DNA of 41,447 nucleotides from Bacteroidota bacterium (GTDB taxonomy: Bacteria > Bacteroidota > Bacteroidia > Sphingobacteriales > Sphingobacteriaceae). The notes under the pieces were generated by a model. That model was not told the origin of the DNA and made no database searches. It worked only from the letters and a program-made list of their open reading frames with translations. Positions 17,792-26,998 of the stretch are shown in pieces. The stretch is taken from NCBI GenBank assembly GCA_013288465.1, contig JABDBT010000005.1:1-41447 (forward strand), given 5' to 3'. Every line of letters begins with the position of its first letter. The first letter of the stretch is position 1. The translations under genes were made by a program, and so were the position numbers.

Positions 17792-17799
17792 CAAACATA
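17792..17799 (-). promoter_or_regulatory. Candidate -7 promoter element for the PASTA/mltG operon
   Basis: TATGTTTG on the minus strand matches the Bacteroidota -7 consensus TAnnTTTG. It lies 35 bp before the start codon and implies a leader of about 28 nt. No clear -33 TTTG was found. Confidence 0.45.
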
Positions 17800-17805
17800 G
17801 GGATT

Positions 17806-17910
17806 AATTTCGAAATTCGGATTTTCGATTTCGGATTTTAACGATGCCAGCTAAAACTAAATATCAATTGAATTGCTTATAAATTCGAAATTGAAAATTC
17901 GATATCCGAC
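17806..17910. repeat. Imperfect inverted repeat in the PASTA/ddl intergenic region
   Basis: The left part (17806-17835, TTCGAAATTCGGATTTTCGA) and the right part (17881-17910, AATTCGAAATTGAAAATTCG) are approximately reverse complements built from TTCGAWTTTC-like units. It overlaps the divergent promoter region. Confidence 0.45.
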
Positions 17911-17920
17911 ATCAAAATAA

Positions 17921-17928
17921 TATCTTTG
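17921..17928 (+). promoter_or_regulatory. Candidate -7 promoter element for ddl
   Basis: TATCTTTG matches TAnnTTTG exactly. It is only 5 bp before the ATG, so transcription would start at or very near the start codon, giving a leaderless or nearly leaderless mRNA. Confidence 0.4.
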
Positions 17929-17933
17929 AACTT

Positions 17934-18908
17934 ATGATAACCAAAAATATTGCCCTGCTGGCCGGTGGTTTTACCGGCGAATATGAAGTATCTATCAATA
18001 GCGCTAAAAACATAGCTGCCTGCCTTGATGCCGAAAAATATAACGTTTATACCATATTAATTAACCGCGACAGCTGGTTTTATGAGCAGGAAAGTGAGCG
18101 TATAACGATTGATAAAAACGATTTCAGCCTGGTTATTAATGGCAATAAAATAAAGTTTGATTTTGCTTTTATTACCGTGCACGGCACCCCCGGCGAAGAC
18201 GGCAAACTACAGGGCTATTTTGACATGTTGGGCATACCATACAATACCTGCGATGCTACCACATCGGCAATTACCATGAATAAATCATATACCAAGGCTA
18301 TTGTGGCGGGGATACATGGTTTACATACTGCCCGTTCAATACATTTATTTAAGGGCGATATACATGATACTGCCGCGGTAGCGGCCAGGTTAAAATTTCC
18401 GATGTTTATTAAACCCAATAACGGCGGCAGCAGCGTGGGCATGAGCAAGGTGCATAACGTTGCCGGTTTACATGACGCTTTTGAGCGGGCCTTTAAAGAA
18501 GACCACGAGGTATTGGTAGAAGAATTTATTAAGGGCCGCGAGTTTAGCATAGGCATAGCGCGGCTTGACGGCCATATCAAAGTTTTGCCTGCTACCGAGA
18601 TCATCAGCAAGAAAGAGTTTTTTGATTACGAAGCCAAATATACCCCCGGTGCATCCGAAGAAATTACACCGGCAGATATACCCGCCGCAAAAAATAAAGA
18701 GATAGCCGAAATTGTGACAGAGGTTTACCTGCGCTTAAACTGCCGCGGAATGGTACGCGTTGATTTTATTTTGCTGGAAGGAACCGGCGAGTTTTATTTT
18801 ATTGAAGTAAATACCACGCCGGGCCAATCGGCAGCAAGCCTCATACCGCAACAGGTGAGGGCCGCCGGTATGGATCTGGGTGAGTTTTATAGTAAGCTTA
18901 TTGTCTGA
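17934..18908 (+). CDS. ddl: D-alanine--D-alanine ligase
   Basis: This 324-residue ATP-grasp ligase joins two D-alanines for peptidoglycan precursors in the cytoplasm. It has an N-terminal ALLAGGFTGEYEVSINSAKN, the substrate loop FVTVHGTPGEDG-like (ITVHGTPGEDGKLQGYFD), the ATP-grasp KPNNGGSSVGMSKV and the C-terminal FYFIEVNTTPGQS with metal-binding Glu and Asn. The length is slightly above the usual 300-320. It is divergent from the PASTA/mltG operon, placing several wall genes together. Its last codons lie inside one 31-bp inverted repeat of the AT-rich islet, so that element abuts the gene without disrupting it. Confidence 0.95.
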   Translation: MITKNIALLAGGFTGEYEVSINSAKNIAACLDAEKYNVYTILINRDSWFYEQESERITIDKNDFSLVINGNKIKFDFAFITVHGTPGEDGKLQGYFDMLGIPYNTCDATTSAITMNKSYTKAIVAGIHGLHTARSIHLFKGDIHDTAAVAARLKFPMFIKPNNGGSSVGMSKVHNVAGLHDAFERAFKEDHEVLVEEFIKGREFSIGIARLDGHIKVLPATEIISKKEFFDYEAKYTPGASEEITPADIPAAKNKEIAEIVTEVYLRLNCRGMVRVDFILLEGTGEFYFIEVNTTPGQSAASLIPQQVRAAGMDLGEFYSKLIV

Positions 18909-18933
18909 ACCATGATTCATGGGATTTAAGGAT
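18903..18933 (+). repeat. Left 31-bp inverted repeat of AT-rich islet
   Basis: The sequence starts GTCTGAACCATGATTC and ends GGATTTAAGGAT. It matches the reverse complement of 20265-20295 at 29 of 31 positions. It includes the ddl stop codon. Confidence 0.8.
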
Positions 18934-18965
18934 GATCTTGATTGCTCAAGCGTGACAATTAGTAC

Positions 18966-19481
18966 TTATTTTTTTTCAGAAAGGTTTTTGGCTAAAAAAT
19001 TGTAAAACTCTAACAACTCTTGTTTAGTAAGTTCATTTTCATGAACAGTAAATGCTGATAGATAATTATCACCAATAAATAAAAACAGAATGTCCTTAAC
19101 TAATTTATAATTACTAAAAGCGCTCCATTTATAATGAAGTTTTCTTTCAAATGTCTCATAGGTAAATAAATCATCTAGTATTGTAATTGTAATTTCATTG
19201 TTGTTTTCTGTAGAATTTTCAATCAATTTTTTAGGAATACTTAGATAGGCTTTTCTTGTTTTATAAATATTATAGAATAAATAAACAGATACAAAAATAG
19301 AAAATGAATCAAGGCTCACTGCACTATTATCTTTATCATAAATGCCCCAAAGCATAAAAAAAACTCCTGCTATACTAAGAATAATTGCCCACCTATAAGC
19401 ATTTTTCATTTGCAGATCAAAAATCATTTTATACGATTTAAGTAATTCATCGGTGATTTTTCTTTTGATCTCAATATTCAT
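18966..19481 (-). CDS. YcxB-like small membrane protein, unknown function
   Basis: This 171-residue protein has two hydrophobic segments (about residues 29-45 and 58-72) followed by a soluble C-terminal half with alternating strands (ITITILDDLFTYETFERKLHYKWSAFSNYKLVKDILFLFI). This layout matches YcxB-like proteins (PF14317) by recall only. The base composition is visibly AT-rich compared with the flanking ddl and peptidase genes. It lies inside the inverted-repeat islet with the next gene. Confidence 0.6.
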   Translation of the reverse strand: MNIEIKRKITDELLKSYKMIFDLQMKNAYRWAIILSIAGVFFMLWGIYDKDNSAVSLDSFSIFVSVYLFYNIYKTRKAYLSIPKKLIENSTENNNEITITILDDLFTYETFERKLHYKWSAFSNYKLVKDILFLFIGDNYLSAFTVHENELTKQELLEFYNFLAKNLSEKK

Positions 19482-19492
19482 AAGATATCATT

Positions 19493-20197
19493 TTAATAAG
19501 AAGGTGTTATTGCATTGCTAAGCAAATCAGGTTGCAATTTATTATCGTAATTAATAGACATTAAAATTATGTATAATAGCCTATTGCGTTTTATGAAACT
19601 TAAACATACCGGAATTTTATCCCCTTTTGCATTAGCTACTAAATCCTTTAAATAATTTTGGTCATATTGCATGGAAAAGCTTCTCATTTTAAAATAATAG
19701 CTAATAGTCGAATCATTTTTTGAAAGCGTTCTTATCGAATCTCCATCTAAGGCTAACAATACATTAGATGTATGTATTGGCTTTGCTAAGTAATAAAAAT
19801 TAAAATTTGATTCTGTAATTCCCCAATATGTATTCCCTTTACTAATGCTTGTTTTCGTGTGTATTTCATTAATTATTTTGCTTAACGAAATGTCACTATC
19901 AAGTTTAATTTTAGTTTCAATTATGCAGTATTTATTATCATCATAATCAAAGTGTGAAATCGGAAATCTCACAGAGCTTAAATCAGTAAAGCTATTCCTG
20001 ATTTTCTCCCGGCTTTGTAAATTAAATAAATGAGAATACTCAACAGGAATTGTTTGGATTATAGCAGTACGAGTGGACGAAGTATGCTCCCATTCAATTA
20101 TTCCATTGATGGTGTCAATCATTATTATACCAATCCATAAACCTAATCCTAATAAAACAAATAAACGGACTGTATTGTAGGTGATTTTCATATACAT
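19493..20197 (-). CDS. Hypothetical membrane-anchored protein
   Basis: This protein has up to 234 residues. A second ATG two codons downstream (MKITYN) is an equally likely start. One N-terminal transmembrane helix (about residues 9-28) precedes an extracytoplasmic domain with mixed strands and helices and no recognised family. The codons are AT-rich. It is 11 nt upstream of the YcxB-like gene, so the two form a small operon confined to the inverted-repeat islet. Function unknown. Confidence 0.55.
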   Translation of the reverse strand: MYMKITYNTVRLFVLLGLGLWIGIIMIDTINGIIEWEHTSSTRTAIIQTIPVEYSHLFNLQSREKIRNSFTDLSSVRFPISHFDYDDNKYCIIETKIKLDSDISLSKIINEIHTKTSISKGNTYWGITESNFNFYYLAKPIHTSNVLLALDGDSIRTLSKNDSTISYYFKMRSFSMQYDQNYLKDLVANAKGDKIPVCLSFIKRNRLLYIILMSINYDNKLQPDLLSNAITPSY

Positions 20198-20264
20198 TTA
20201 AAAGGCAAAGGCAATTTTTCAATAAATATAAATATCCTCTTTAATAATATGCCTTTTCATGTTA

Positions 20265-20295
20265 ATCCTTAAATCCTACGAATCATGGTTCAGAC
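20265..20295 (-). repeat. Right 31-bp inverted repeat of AT-rich islet
   Basis: The reverse complement matches 18903-18933 at 29 of 31 positions. It ends 4 bp before the stop codon of the M1 peptidase gene. No direct target duplication was identified. Confidence 0.8.
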
Positions 20296-20299
20296 TAAA

Positions 20300-22174
20300 C
20301 TACTTCGCACTCCAAACATTATCTGCTTTATTAACGTCGGGATCATAGCCGGTACCTAATACAATTTTTTGGACACGTTTTTTTGCAGTGAAATTTACCG
20401 TATAGGTTTTATTGCCATTTTTCCAGGCGGCAATGCTTTCATGTATAAGTTGCGTGCTGTTATCGCGGTAATATACCGTTACATCAACAGGTATGGGTTT
20501 AGCGCCCATATTGGTAACAGTTACCGTATATTGTGTTTTTACGCTGCTTACTTTAGTTATAGCCAGATCTGGTACGCCACGGTCAAAGAACCAGCTTTTC
20601 CAGAACCAGTTTAAATTTTGGCCCGAGCCGGTGTTCATGCAGTTAAAAAAATCATAAGGCATGGGGTGTTTACCGTGCCATTGTGCAATATAGTAATGCA
20701 AGGCTTTGGTAAACAGTTCATCGCCCAGCATATCTTTAACGTATAAGTACCCCAACGCAGGTTTTGAGTAGGAGTTATTTTGGTATGACGATGTACTGGA
20801 GAGTTGTGTGCTCAACGTGGTAATGGGCACATCATCTTCTTTACCGGCATTGTGTTCATAGGTGTCTATAGCATACAGGTCGGTAATTTTAGGGTCTATG
20901 ATATGGCTTATGGTCCATTCGCCTATGGTGGCCCAGCCTTCGTCCATCCAGCCGTATTTAGTTTCGTTTATACCCATATAAAACGGGAACATGGTATGAA
21001 ATATCTCGTGGTCGGTTAGTTCGATGTCATCAACCGGCTTGTCATACGGCGCGTCATTTACCATCATAGGGTATTCCATCTGGTCAAGGCCGTCAAATAC
21101 GGTTTCGTGCGGGTAGGGGTAGGGCCATTTAGGGAACTGGTAGCTCATCGCCTCTACCGTTTTACGGGCGTAGTTGATCACTTCAAAATAACCTTTATGG
21201 GCCGGATTAAATACCGCGTCAACCCGTGTGCGCCTGCCCGATTTAGGATCGACCACCAAACTGCTGGCTTTCCATAAATAATGGTTACTTATAGCTAAAG
21301 CTATATCGGTAACGCTATCCGCATCAAATTTCCAGGTATTGTTGGCATGGTGGATAGTGATATTACCTTGCTTTACATCACTTTCGGATATTATATCGGT
21401 CACTTTATCACTTAACGATGCATCATTGATCAGTTTGGCAAATTTGGGCGTATAAACATCGTCAACATTGGTTAGGTTGCCGGTTGCCCATACCTGGTAA
21501 TTGCCGGGTACGGTAATTTGCGCATTAAAATGACTGAAATCGTTATAAAACTCTTCGGTGCCACGATAATGGTGCGCGTTCCACCCGTCAATATCATCAT
21601 AAACAGCAATGCGCGGGAAAAAGTAGGCAATAAAAAATGCCCCGGTATCTACCTGCCCGGTGCGTATATGCGAGCCTTTATTTAAGGTGTAACCGTAAGT
21701 GATATCAAAATGTATTTGCTGGCCGTGCAGCAATGGCGGTATCTTTACCGTCATATTGGTGCCTTCAATGGCCCATTGTGCGGCATCCTGATTTTGTTTG
21801 TTAATACTCAATTGCTGCACCTGTACGCCATCAGTTACATCGGCGTCTTCAACCACCATATTACGTACCGCGCCTTTTTTATACAGATTGGGGTATAACT
21901 TAAAAAATATCTGTGTTAGTGTATCGGGGCTGTTGTTGGTATAGTCAATGGCTACAGTGCCGCCCAGGTTGCGTGTTTTTGGGTCAAAGCTGACTTTAAT
22001 GGTATAATCGGCCTTGTTTTGCCAGTAATTTTTACCCGGCGCGCCGTTTATGGTACGTGTAGCTTTGGTATAAGTAGCTTGTAAATTTACAGGAACGGGC
22101 AGGGTAGTTTGCGCAAAACAGTTAAGACTGCTTAATAATATAGATGCGAAGAGTAATTTTTTAAGATCGGTCAT
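20300..22174 (-). CDS. M1-family zinc metallopeptidase
   Basis: This 624-residue secreted peptidase has a signal peptide (residues 1-21, cleaving before QTT). The gluzincin motif is intact: H389-E390-I-F-H393, with the third zinc ligand E412 exactly 18 residues further on, in WMDEGWA. The usual GAMEN-type substrate motif is replaced by DQMEYPM (about residues 364-370), as in Bacteroidota members of the family. The C-terminal region (about 510-620) is a beta-sandwich. It probably cleaves N-terminal residues from peptides in the periplasm or outside the cell. The single gene lies between the AT-rich islet and the PPTase. Confidence 0.9.
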   Translation of the reverse strand: MTDLKKLLFASILLSSLNCFAQTTLPVPVNLQATYTKATRTINGAPGKNYWQNKADYTIKVSFDPKTRNLGGTVAIDYTNNSPDTLTQIFFKLYPNLYKKGAVRNMVVEDADVTDGVQVQQLSINKQNQDAAQWAIEGTNMTVKIPPLLHGQQIHFDITYGYTLNKGSHIRTGQVDTGAFFIAYFFPRIAVYDDIDGWNAHHYRGTEEFYNDFSHFNAQITVPGNYQVWATGNLTNVDDVYTPKFAKLINDASLSDKVTDIISESDVKQGNITIHHANNTWKFDADSVTDIALAISNHYLWKASSLVVDPKSGRRTRVDAVFNPAHKGYFEVINYARKTVEAMSYQFPKWPYPYPHETVFDGLDQMEYPMMVNDAPYDKPVDDIELTDHEIFHTMFPFYMGINETKYGWMDEGWATIGEWTISHIIDPKITDLYAIDTYEHNAGKEDDVPITTLSTQLSSTSSYQNNSYSKPALGYLYVKDMLGDELFTKALHYYIAQWHGKHPMPYDFFNCMNTGSGQNLNWFWKSWFFDRGVPDLAITKVSSVKTQYTVTVTNMGAKPIPVDVTVYYRDNSTQLIHESIAAWKNGNKTYTVNFTAKKRVQKIVLGTGYDPDVNKADNVWSAK

Positions 22175-22189
22175 AGGTAGAGTTAATTG

Positions 22190-22248
22190 GTTGATTAAGT
22201 GAATTGTTAATTAAGCTAACCAGGCTGAAAGTTAATAACTTAATCAAC
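22190..22248. repeat. Inverted repeat between M1 peptidase and PPTase genes
   Basis: GTTGATTAAGT (22190-22200) is the exact reverse complement of ACTTAATCAAC (22238-22248). Weaker pairing extends to about 22180 and 22275. It lies downstream of the PPTase gene on the minus strand and could be its terminator or a dispersed repeat. Confidence 0.5.
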
Positions 22249-22284
22249 AACTCACCTTATCAACCCAATCAACCACCTAATGTT

Positions 22285-22914
22285 TTATAATGTTATTTCT
22301 ATCAAATTAATATCCTGCTTAACTGTAGTTGCAATATGGCATTGATAGCCAATATTAATGCTTAACGGGGTTAAATAATAATGATGGCCATTGTATTCAA
22401 CATCATCTGCAACAACGTCCATATCCTGCAATGGTATATAAAACCCGGTTCCTGATGCTTTTAAAACGGCTTCTTTACGGGTCCAGAACTTGAAAAAGGC
22501 TCCGGTTTTATCATCCGGTTTTAAAATATTATACCATTCATTCCTGTTGAAATAAGTGGTATAATCATTAAAATCTATTGGCTGTACCAGTTCTATATCT
22601 GCACCTATCTTCCCGTCGGTTGTTCCGCAGCAAACTATCCTATCACCCGAATGGCTGATATTAAAATCAAAATTGGCATTAAAATGAGGGCGGTGGTAGT
22701 TGTCCCATTCTATATCCGTTAACGCTAACTGCAAATGAAAGCGTTGCAAAAGTTGCAGCAGCAATAATTTGCCGGTGACTGACAATTGTACATCGCGTAT
22801 ATTCCTTTTTTGAAGGACTTTTTCTTTTAGCGTTTTAGGCAAAGGGGCAATTTTTTGTTCCAGTTCTTCGCTGCTCCAATTATTATTTATCGCTGTATAG
22901 CAGCACACTATCAT
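22285..22914 (-). CDS. Sfp-type 4'-phosphopantetheinyl transferase
   Basis: This 209-residue protein is of the Sfp/Gsp class. The Mg-binding acidic pair D106/E108 in IGADIE and the FFKFWTRKEAVLKASG motif with E148 are intact, as is the N-terminal-half HPHFNANFDFNISHS-like segment. It transfers phosphopantetheine from CoA to a carrier-protein serine in the cytoplasm. It is divergent from, and within 150 bp of, a NRPS gene carrying one carrier domain, which is its likely target. It may also serve other carrier proteins in the cell. Confidence 0.92.
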   Translation of the reverse strand: MIVCCYTAINNNWSSEELEQKIAPLPKTLKEKVLQKRNIRDVQLSVTGKLLLLQLLQRFHLQLALTDIEWDNYHRPHFNANFDFNISHSGDRIVCCGTTDGKIGADIELVQPIDFNDYTTYFNRNEWYNILKPDDKTGAFFKFWTRKEAVLKASGTGFYIPLQDMDVVADDVEYNGHHYYLTPLSINIGYQCHIATTVKQDINLIEITL

Positions 22915-23062
22915 TTATGTAACAATATTAGTTGCGTATTTAACTGTATTAAACTAATATAGGTTTAATTTATCTAAAAATCATACAAACAATGCTTAAT
23001 ATTGGATGTAGTAATCCTGAGCTATATTATAAACCACACCCCCTAAAAGTAACTATACTTAT

Positions 23063-26000
23063 ATGAATGAACTGAGTATTATACTCGGAGCTAACCGCCC
23101 CGATCTGATAAGGGAGGAAACGCTGGCTACTTTGTTTCAACAATCGGCGCAAGATCATGCCGGTAAAACCGCGCTTATTTTTCATGATGAAACTTTAACC
23201 TATACCGAACTTGACCGGTGGAGCGATGCCGTAGCCATATATTTGAACAAAAAGGGGATAGGCCGAAACAGCAAAGTGGGCGTTTGGTGGCAGCGGGGTT
23301 TGGAGCTGCACGTAGCTATATTAGGCATCATAAAAGCAGGCGCCACTTATGTACCGGTTGACAGGGAGATCCCGGCCGAGCGTGTGGAAGTGATTATGCA
23401 GGAGGTTGGCGCAGCCGGTTGTTTTAGCTTACAGAAACTGAATATTGATTGCGATAGGTTTAAGGTAGTTGCCCGGCCTGATGAGGATACGCCCATAAAG
23501 AAAATACCAAAAGGCCCCCAGCCTGATGATTGCGCTTATGTGCTATATACATCAGGCAGTACGGGTAAACCCAAAGGGATACCTATAAGCAATAAGCAAA
23601 TTTGCCATTTAGTGCGGTCAGAGCAAACCGTTTTAAACATCCGCGAAACGGATAAAGTTTACCAGGGGTTTTCGGTATCGTTTGATATGTGGTGCGAAGA
23701 AACCTGGATAAGTTATTTTGCCGGCGCGACCTTATGGGTGGCAGATAATACTACCTCGAAAGCAATTGACGAGTTGGGCGATACCCTGAAAAAAGAAAAT
23801 ATAACCGTATTACATGCCGTGCCAAGCTTACTGGCAGTAATGGAAGATACTATAGCTTCTATACGGCTGGTTAATGCCGGGGGCGAGGCCTGTACGCCGC
23901 AGGTATTGGCCAAATGGTCGAAACCGGGTATGCAGTTTTATAATAGTTACGGACCTACAGAAACTACGGTCACTGCCACAATGGGCACTTTAAACCCCGG
24001 CGATGCTATTGTGATAGGTCAGCCATTACCCAATTATAATTTAGCGGTTGTAGATGAACACATGAACCTGGTGCCCTTTGGCGAGGCGGGCGAACTGGTG
24101 ATAACCGGCCCGGGAGTAGCATCGGGCTATGTGAAATTACCGCAACTTACGCATCAGAAGTTTATACCAAAGCCGAAATCGCTGGATGTTTTGCCGGGGA
24201 ATGTGGTTTACCGCACCGGCGATGCCTGTATTATTAGCAAAGACGGCAGTGTTGACCTGCAAGGGCGCTTTGACGACCAGATAAAGCTTCGCGGTTACCG
24301 AATAGAGTTGGGGGAGATAGAAGTTAAGCTGAATCAAATTTCGGGCATTGCATCGGCCGTAGTGGCTGTTAAAAAAGATGGCAACGGGCACGACCAGTTA
24401 GTAGGTTATGTAGTAACCGATGGCATGACCGGTATTGACGAAGCTGTATTAAGGGTTGAGCTGGCTAAAAGTTTACCATCATATATGGTGCCGGGCGTTA
24501 TTGTAACTATTGATACGATGCCCCGTATGCCCAGCGGTAAAATAAACCGGAAAGCATTACCCATTCCCGAAGCTTTTAATATAACCGAGCAGCCACATGC
24601 CATTGATATGAACGCGCCGGTTGCTGATAGGATACTGGCCGTATTGCGCGGTATATTCCCCAATAAGGATATCACCCCGTCGATGGATTTTTTTGATGAT
24701 CTGGGCGGGCACTCTTTATTAGCTGCAGGTTTTGTATCACAACTACGGCGCGATGCCGGCTTGCCCGGCGCTTCGCTCAAAGATGTATATATAAACCGTC
24801 CGTTAAGTAATTTAATCGAAGTTTGGGAAAATCAACCACAGGCCAAACAAAAATCGAGACGCGAGTTTAATAAAGTACCGTTGTGGCGCTACCTGGCCTG
24901 TGGGGCAGCACAAACAGTTTCGTTATTGCTGGTTTATGGTTTGTTTGCCTTTGAGATATTTATACCCTATTTGGGGTATTATTATATCGACCAGGAAACC
25001 GATAATGTAGCTTATTCCATTATTACGTCACTGGTTTTATTCTCTTTGTTGCCACCTATTTTTACAATTGTTTCAATATCCGCTAAATGGCTGGTTATTG
25101 GTAAAATTAAAGAGGGCGACTATCCTTTGTGGGGCAGTTATTATTTCAGGTGGTGGTTTGCGCGCACTATCAGGAATTTATTGCCTGCACAGTTTTTAAA
25201 TGGTACACCACTTTACCCATTATATTTAAGGTTATTGGGGATGAAAATAGCGCCCGATGCGCAGATAAGCGATTTTAACTTTGGCGCCGAAGACCTGATA
25301 ACTATAGGCAGCGATGTAAGCCTTAGCTCACAAACCAATTTAAATAATGCCTTTGTTGAGGAAGGGGTGCTTAAACTGCGGCGCATTACGCTTGGCGATC
25401 ATGCTTATATTGGCAGCAGCGCGTCTATATCAGGCGATAGCCATGTTGAGGCATGGGGCGAATTGCAGGACCTAAGCATGTTGCCGCCGGGAAAAACCAT
25501 TGGCATAGGCGAGGTTTGGAAAGGCAGCCCGGCGCAGTTTAAGGAGAAGAAGGATATTGCAGACCTGCCACAGCCATTAACTGTAACTGCCTTTACACGC
25601 CGAAAGTATAAGCTGCTATTTTTATCATGCATGGTTACTTTTCCATTCATTATTTTATTGCCGTTACTGCCCACCATTATCGAAATAAACCGGCTTGATA
25701 ACGGTGCGCCCGACTATAACTTTAATTATATAGTTAACGTGCCGTTATTGGCTATTATCTATATAGTACTGTTTGCCGCCGAAACTATCCTGCTTACCCG
25801 CTGGTTGCAGAAGGGAATAAAACCCGGAAAATATCCCATTTACAGCACGTTTTATGTTCGTAAATGGTATGCCGACCAGTTGATGTCATTAAGCCTTATT
25901 GTATTGCACCCTATTTATGCCACAATTTATATCTCCTCTTTTTTCAGGATGTTAGGGGCGAAAATAGGCAAGAGGTCCGAAATATCAACCGCGGGCGGCG

Positions 26001-26998
26001 TTACGCACCCCTTATTGGAAATTGGCGACGGCGCTTTTATTGCTGATGCGGTTACTTTGGGCGAATCTGATGTGCGGGCGCAGCAGTTGATATTAGATAA
26101 AACAAGTATTGATAGCTATAGCTTTGTAGGCAACAGCGCGCTTATACCGCAAGGCTATCATTTAAATGGTAATATGCTTATTGGCGTACTATCAACCCCG
26201 CCCGATGCGCAGCAAATGGTGGCTGATGCTTCAAAAGATTGGTTTGGTTCGCCGGCTATCCCGCTGCCGCGCAGGCAGGAAAGCAATGTTTTTCCGCCCG
26301 AGTTAACGATAAATCCAAGCCTGTTACGCAAAATTGCCCGTGGTTTTGTAGAGTTTATCCGCATTATACTGCCCGAAAGCGCTATTATTTGCTCATCTAT
26401 CTTTTTCATTGCTTATGCGCATGATTTGCTGGTCGATGAACCATTGTGGAAGATCGTAGTTTTATTTCCGTTTTACTACCTGTTTTTTATGGGCGTACCT
26501 GCTTTTTTAATTACGCTGATATTAAAGTGGGTAGTTGTTGGTAAATACAAAGTGCAGCAAAAGCCCATGTGGAGCTGGAACGTGTGGAAAAGCGAGGCTG
26601 TTACCACTACTTATGAAGCATTGGCAATCCCATTTTTCTTGGAATATTTACAAGGCACACCCTGGTTACCGCCAATGATGCGCCTGCTGGGCGTAAAAAT
26701 CGGCAAACGGGTATGGCTTAACACCACTGATATTACCGAGTTTGATATGGTAACCATTTGCGATGATGCCGCGCTTAATGAAGATTGCGGCCCGCAAACC
26801 CACTTGTTTGAAGACCGGGTAATGAAGATAGGCACTGTAAAAATAGGAGCGAGGAGCAGCGTAGGCTCGGGCACTATTATCCTTTACGATAGCGAGCTGG
26901 GCGATGATACTAAAATAGAAGCATTATCATTGGTAATGAAAGGCGAACGCTTAGCGCCGGGAACAGATTGGATTGGCAGCCCGGTGAAACCGTTTTAG
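23063..26998 (+). CDS. Single-module NRPS of Pls/PosA architecture
   Basis: This 1311-residue protein has an adenylation domain (about 20-500), a carrier domain (about 520-590, DDLGGHSLL with Ser551) and then a large membrane region. A-domain motifs are intact: YTSGSTGKPKGIP, NSYGPTETT, YRTGD, GRFDDQIKLRGYRIELGE and PSGKINRKALP. There is no condensation or thioesterase domain. Three C-terminal repeats (about 600-840, 850-1090 and 1100-1311) each pair transmembrane helices with a left-handed-helix acyltransferase-like stretch ending in a GSP motif. This is the Pls/PosA layout, known from epsilon-poly-lysine synthetase, where the repeats join amino acids. A hand alignment to GrsA gives pocket residues D, M, E, H, V, A, S, V, T, K. 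Asp fits an alpha-amino acid; the Glu could favour a basic side chain (inference). Confidence 0.88.
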   Translation: MNELSIILGANRPDLIREETLATLFQQSAQDHAGKTALIFHDETLTYTELDRWSDAVAIYLNKKGIGRNSKVGVWWQRGLELHVAILGIIKAGATYVPVDREIPAERVEVIMQEVGAAGCFSLQKLNIDCDRFKVVARPDEDTPIKKIPKGPQPDDCAYVLYTSGSTGKPKGIPISNKQICHLVRSEQTVLNIRETDKVYQGFSVSFDMWCEETWISYFAGATLWVADNTTSKAIDELGDTLKKENITVLHAVPSLLAVMEDTIASIRLVNAGGEACTPQVLAKWSKPGMQFYNSYGPTETTVTATMGTLNPGDAIVIGQPLPNYNLAVVDEHMNLVPFGEAGELVITGPGVASGYVKLPQLTHQKFIPKPKSLDVLPGNVVYRTGDACIISKDGSVDLQGRFDDQIKLRGYRIELGEIEVKLNQISGIASAVVAVKKDGNGHDQLVGYVVTDGMTGIDEAVLRVELAKSLPSYMVPGVIVTIDTMPRMPSGKINRKALPIPEAFNITEQPHAIDMNAPVADRILAVLRGIFPNKDITPSMDFFDDLGGHSLLAAGFVSQLRRDAGLPGASLKDVYINRPLSNLIEVWENQPQAKQKSRREFNKVPLWRYLACGAAQTVSLLLVYGLFAFEIFIPYLGYYYIDQETDNVAYSIITSLVLFSLLPPIFTIVSISAKWLVIGKIKEGDYPLWGSYYFRWWFARTIRNLLPAQFLNGTPLYPLYLRLLGMKIAPDAQISDFNFGAEDLITIGSDVSLSSQTNLNNAFVEEGVLKLRRITLGDHAYIGSSASISGDSHVEAWGELQDLSMLPPGKTIGIGEVWKGSPAQFKEKKDIADLPQPLTVTAFTRRKYKLLFLSCMVTFPFIILLPLLPTIIEINRLDNGAPDYNFNYIVNVPLLAIIYIVLFAAETILLTRWLQKGIKPGKYPIYSTFYVRKWYADQLMSLSLIVLHPIYATIYISSFFRMLGAKIGKRSEISTAGGVTHPLLEIGDGAFIADAVTLGESDVRAQQLILDKTSIDSYSFVGNSALIPQGYHLNGNMLIGVLSTPPDAQQMVADASKDWFGSPAIPLPRRQESNVFPPELTINPSLLRKIARGFVEFIRIILPESAIICSSIFFIAYAHDLLVDEPLWKIVVLFPFYYLFFMGVPAFLITLILKWVVVGKYKVQQKPMWSWNVWKSEAVTTTYEALAIPFFLEYLQGTPWLPPMMRLLGVKIGKRVWLNTTDITEFDMVTICDDAALNEDCGPQTHLFEDRVMKIGTVKIGARSSVGSGTIILYDSELGDDTKIEALSLVMKGERLAPGTDWIGSPVKPF

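Noticed and set aside
18215..18610. 131-residue frame antisense to ddl
   Set aside because: It is opposite the conserved ATP-grasp coding sequence.
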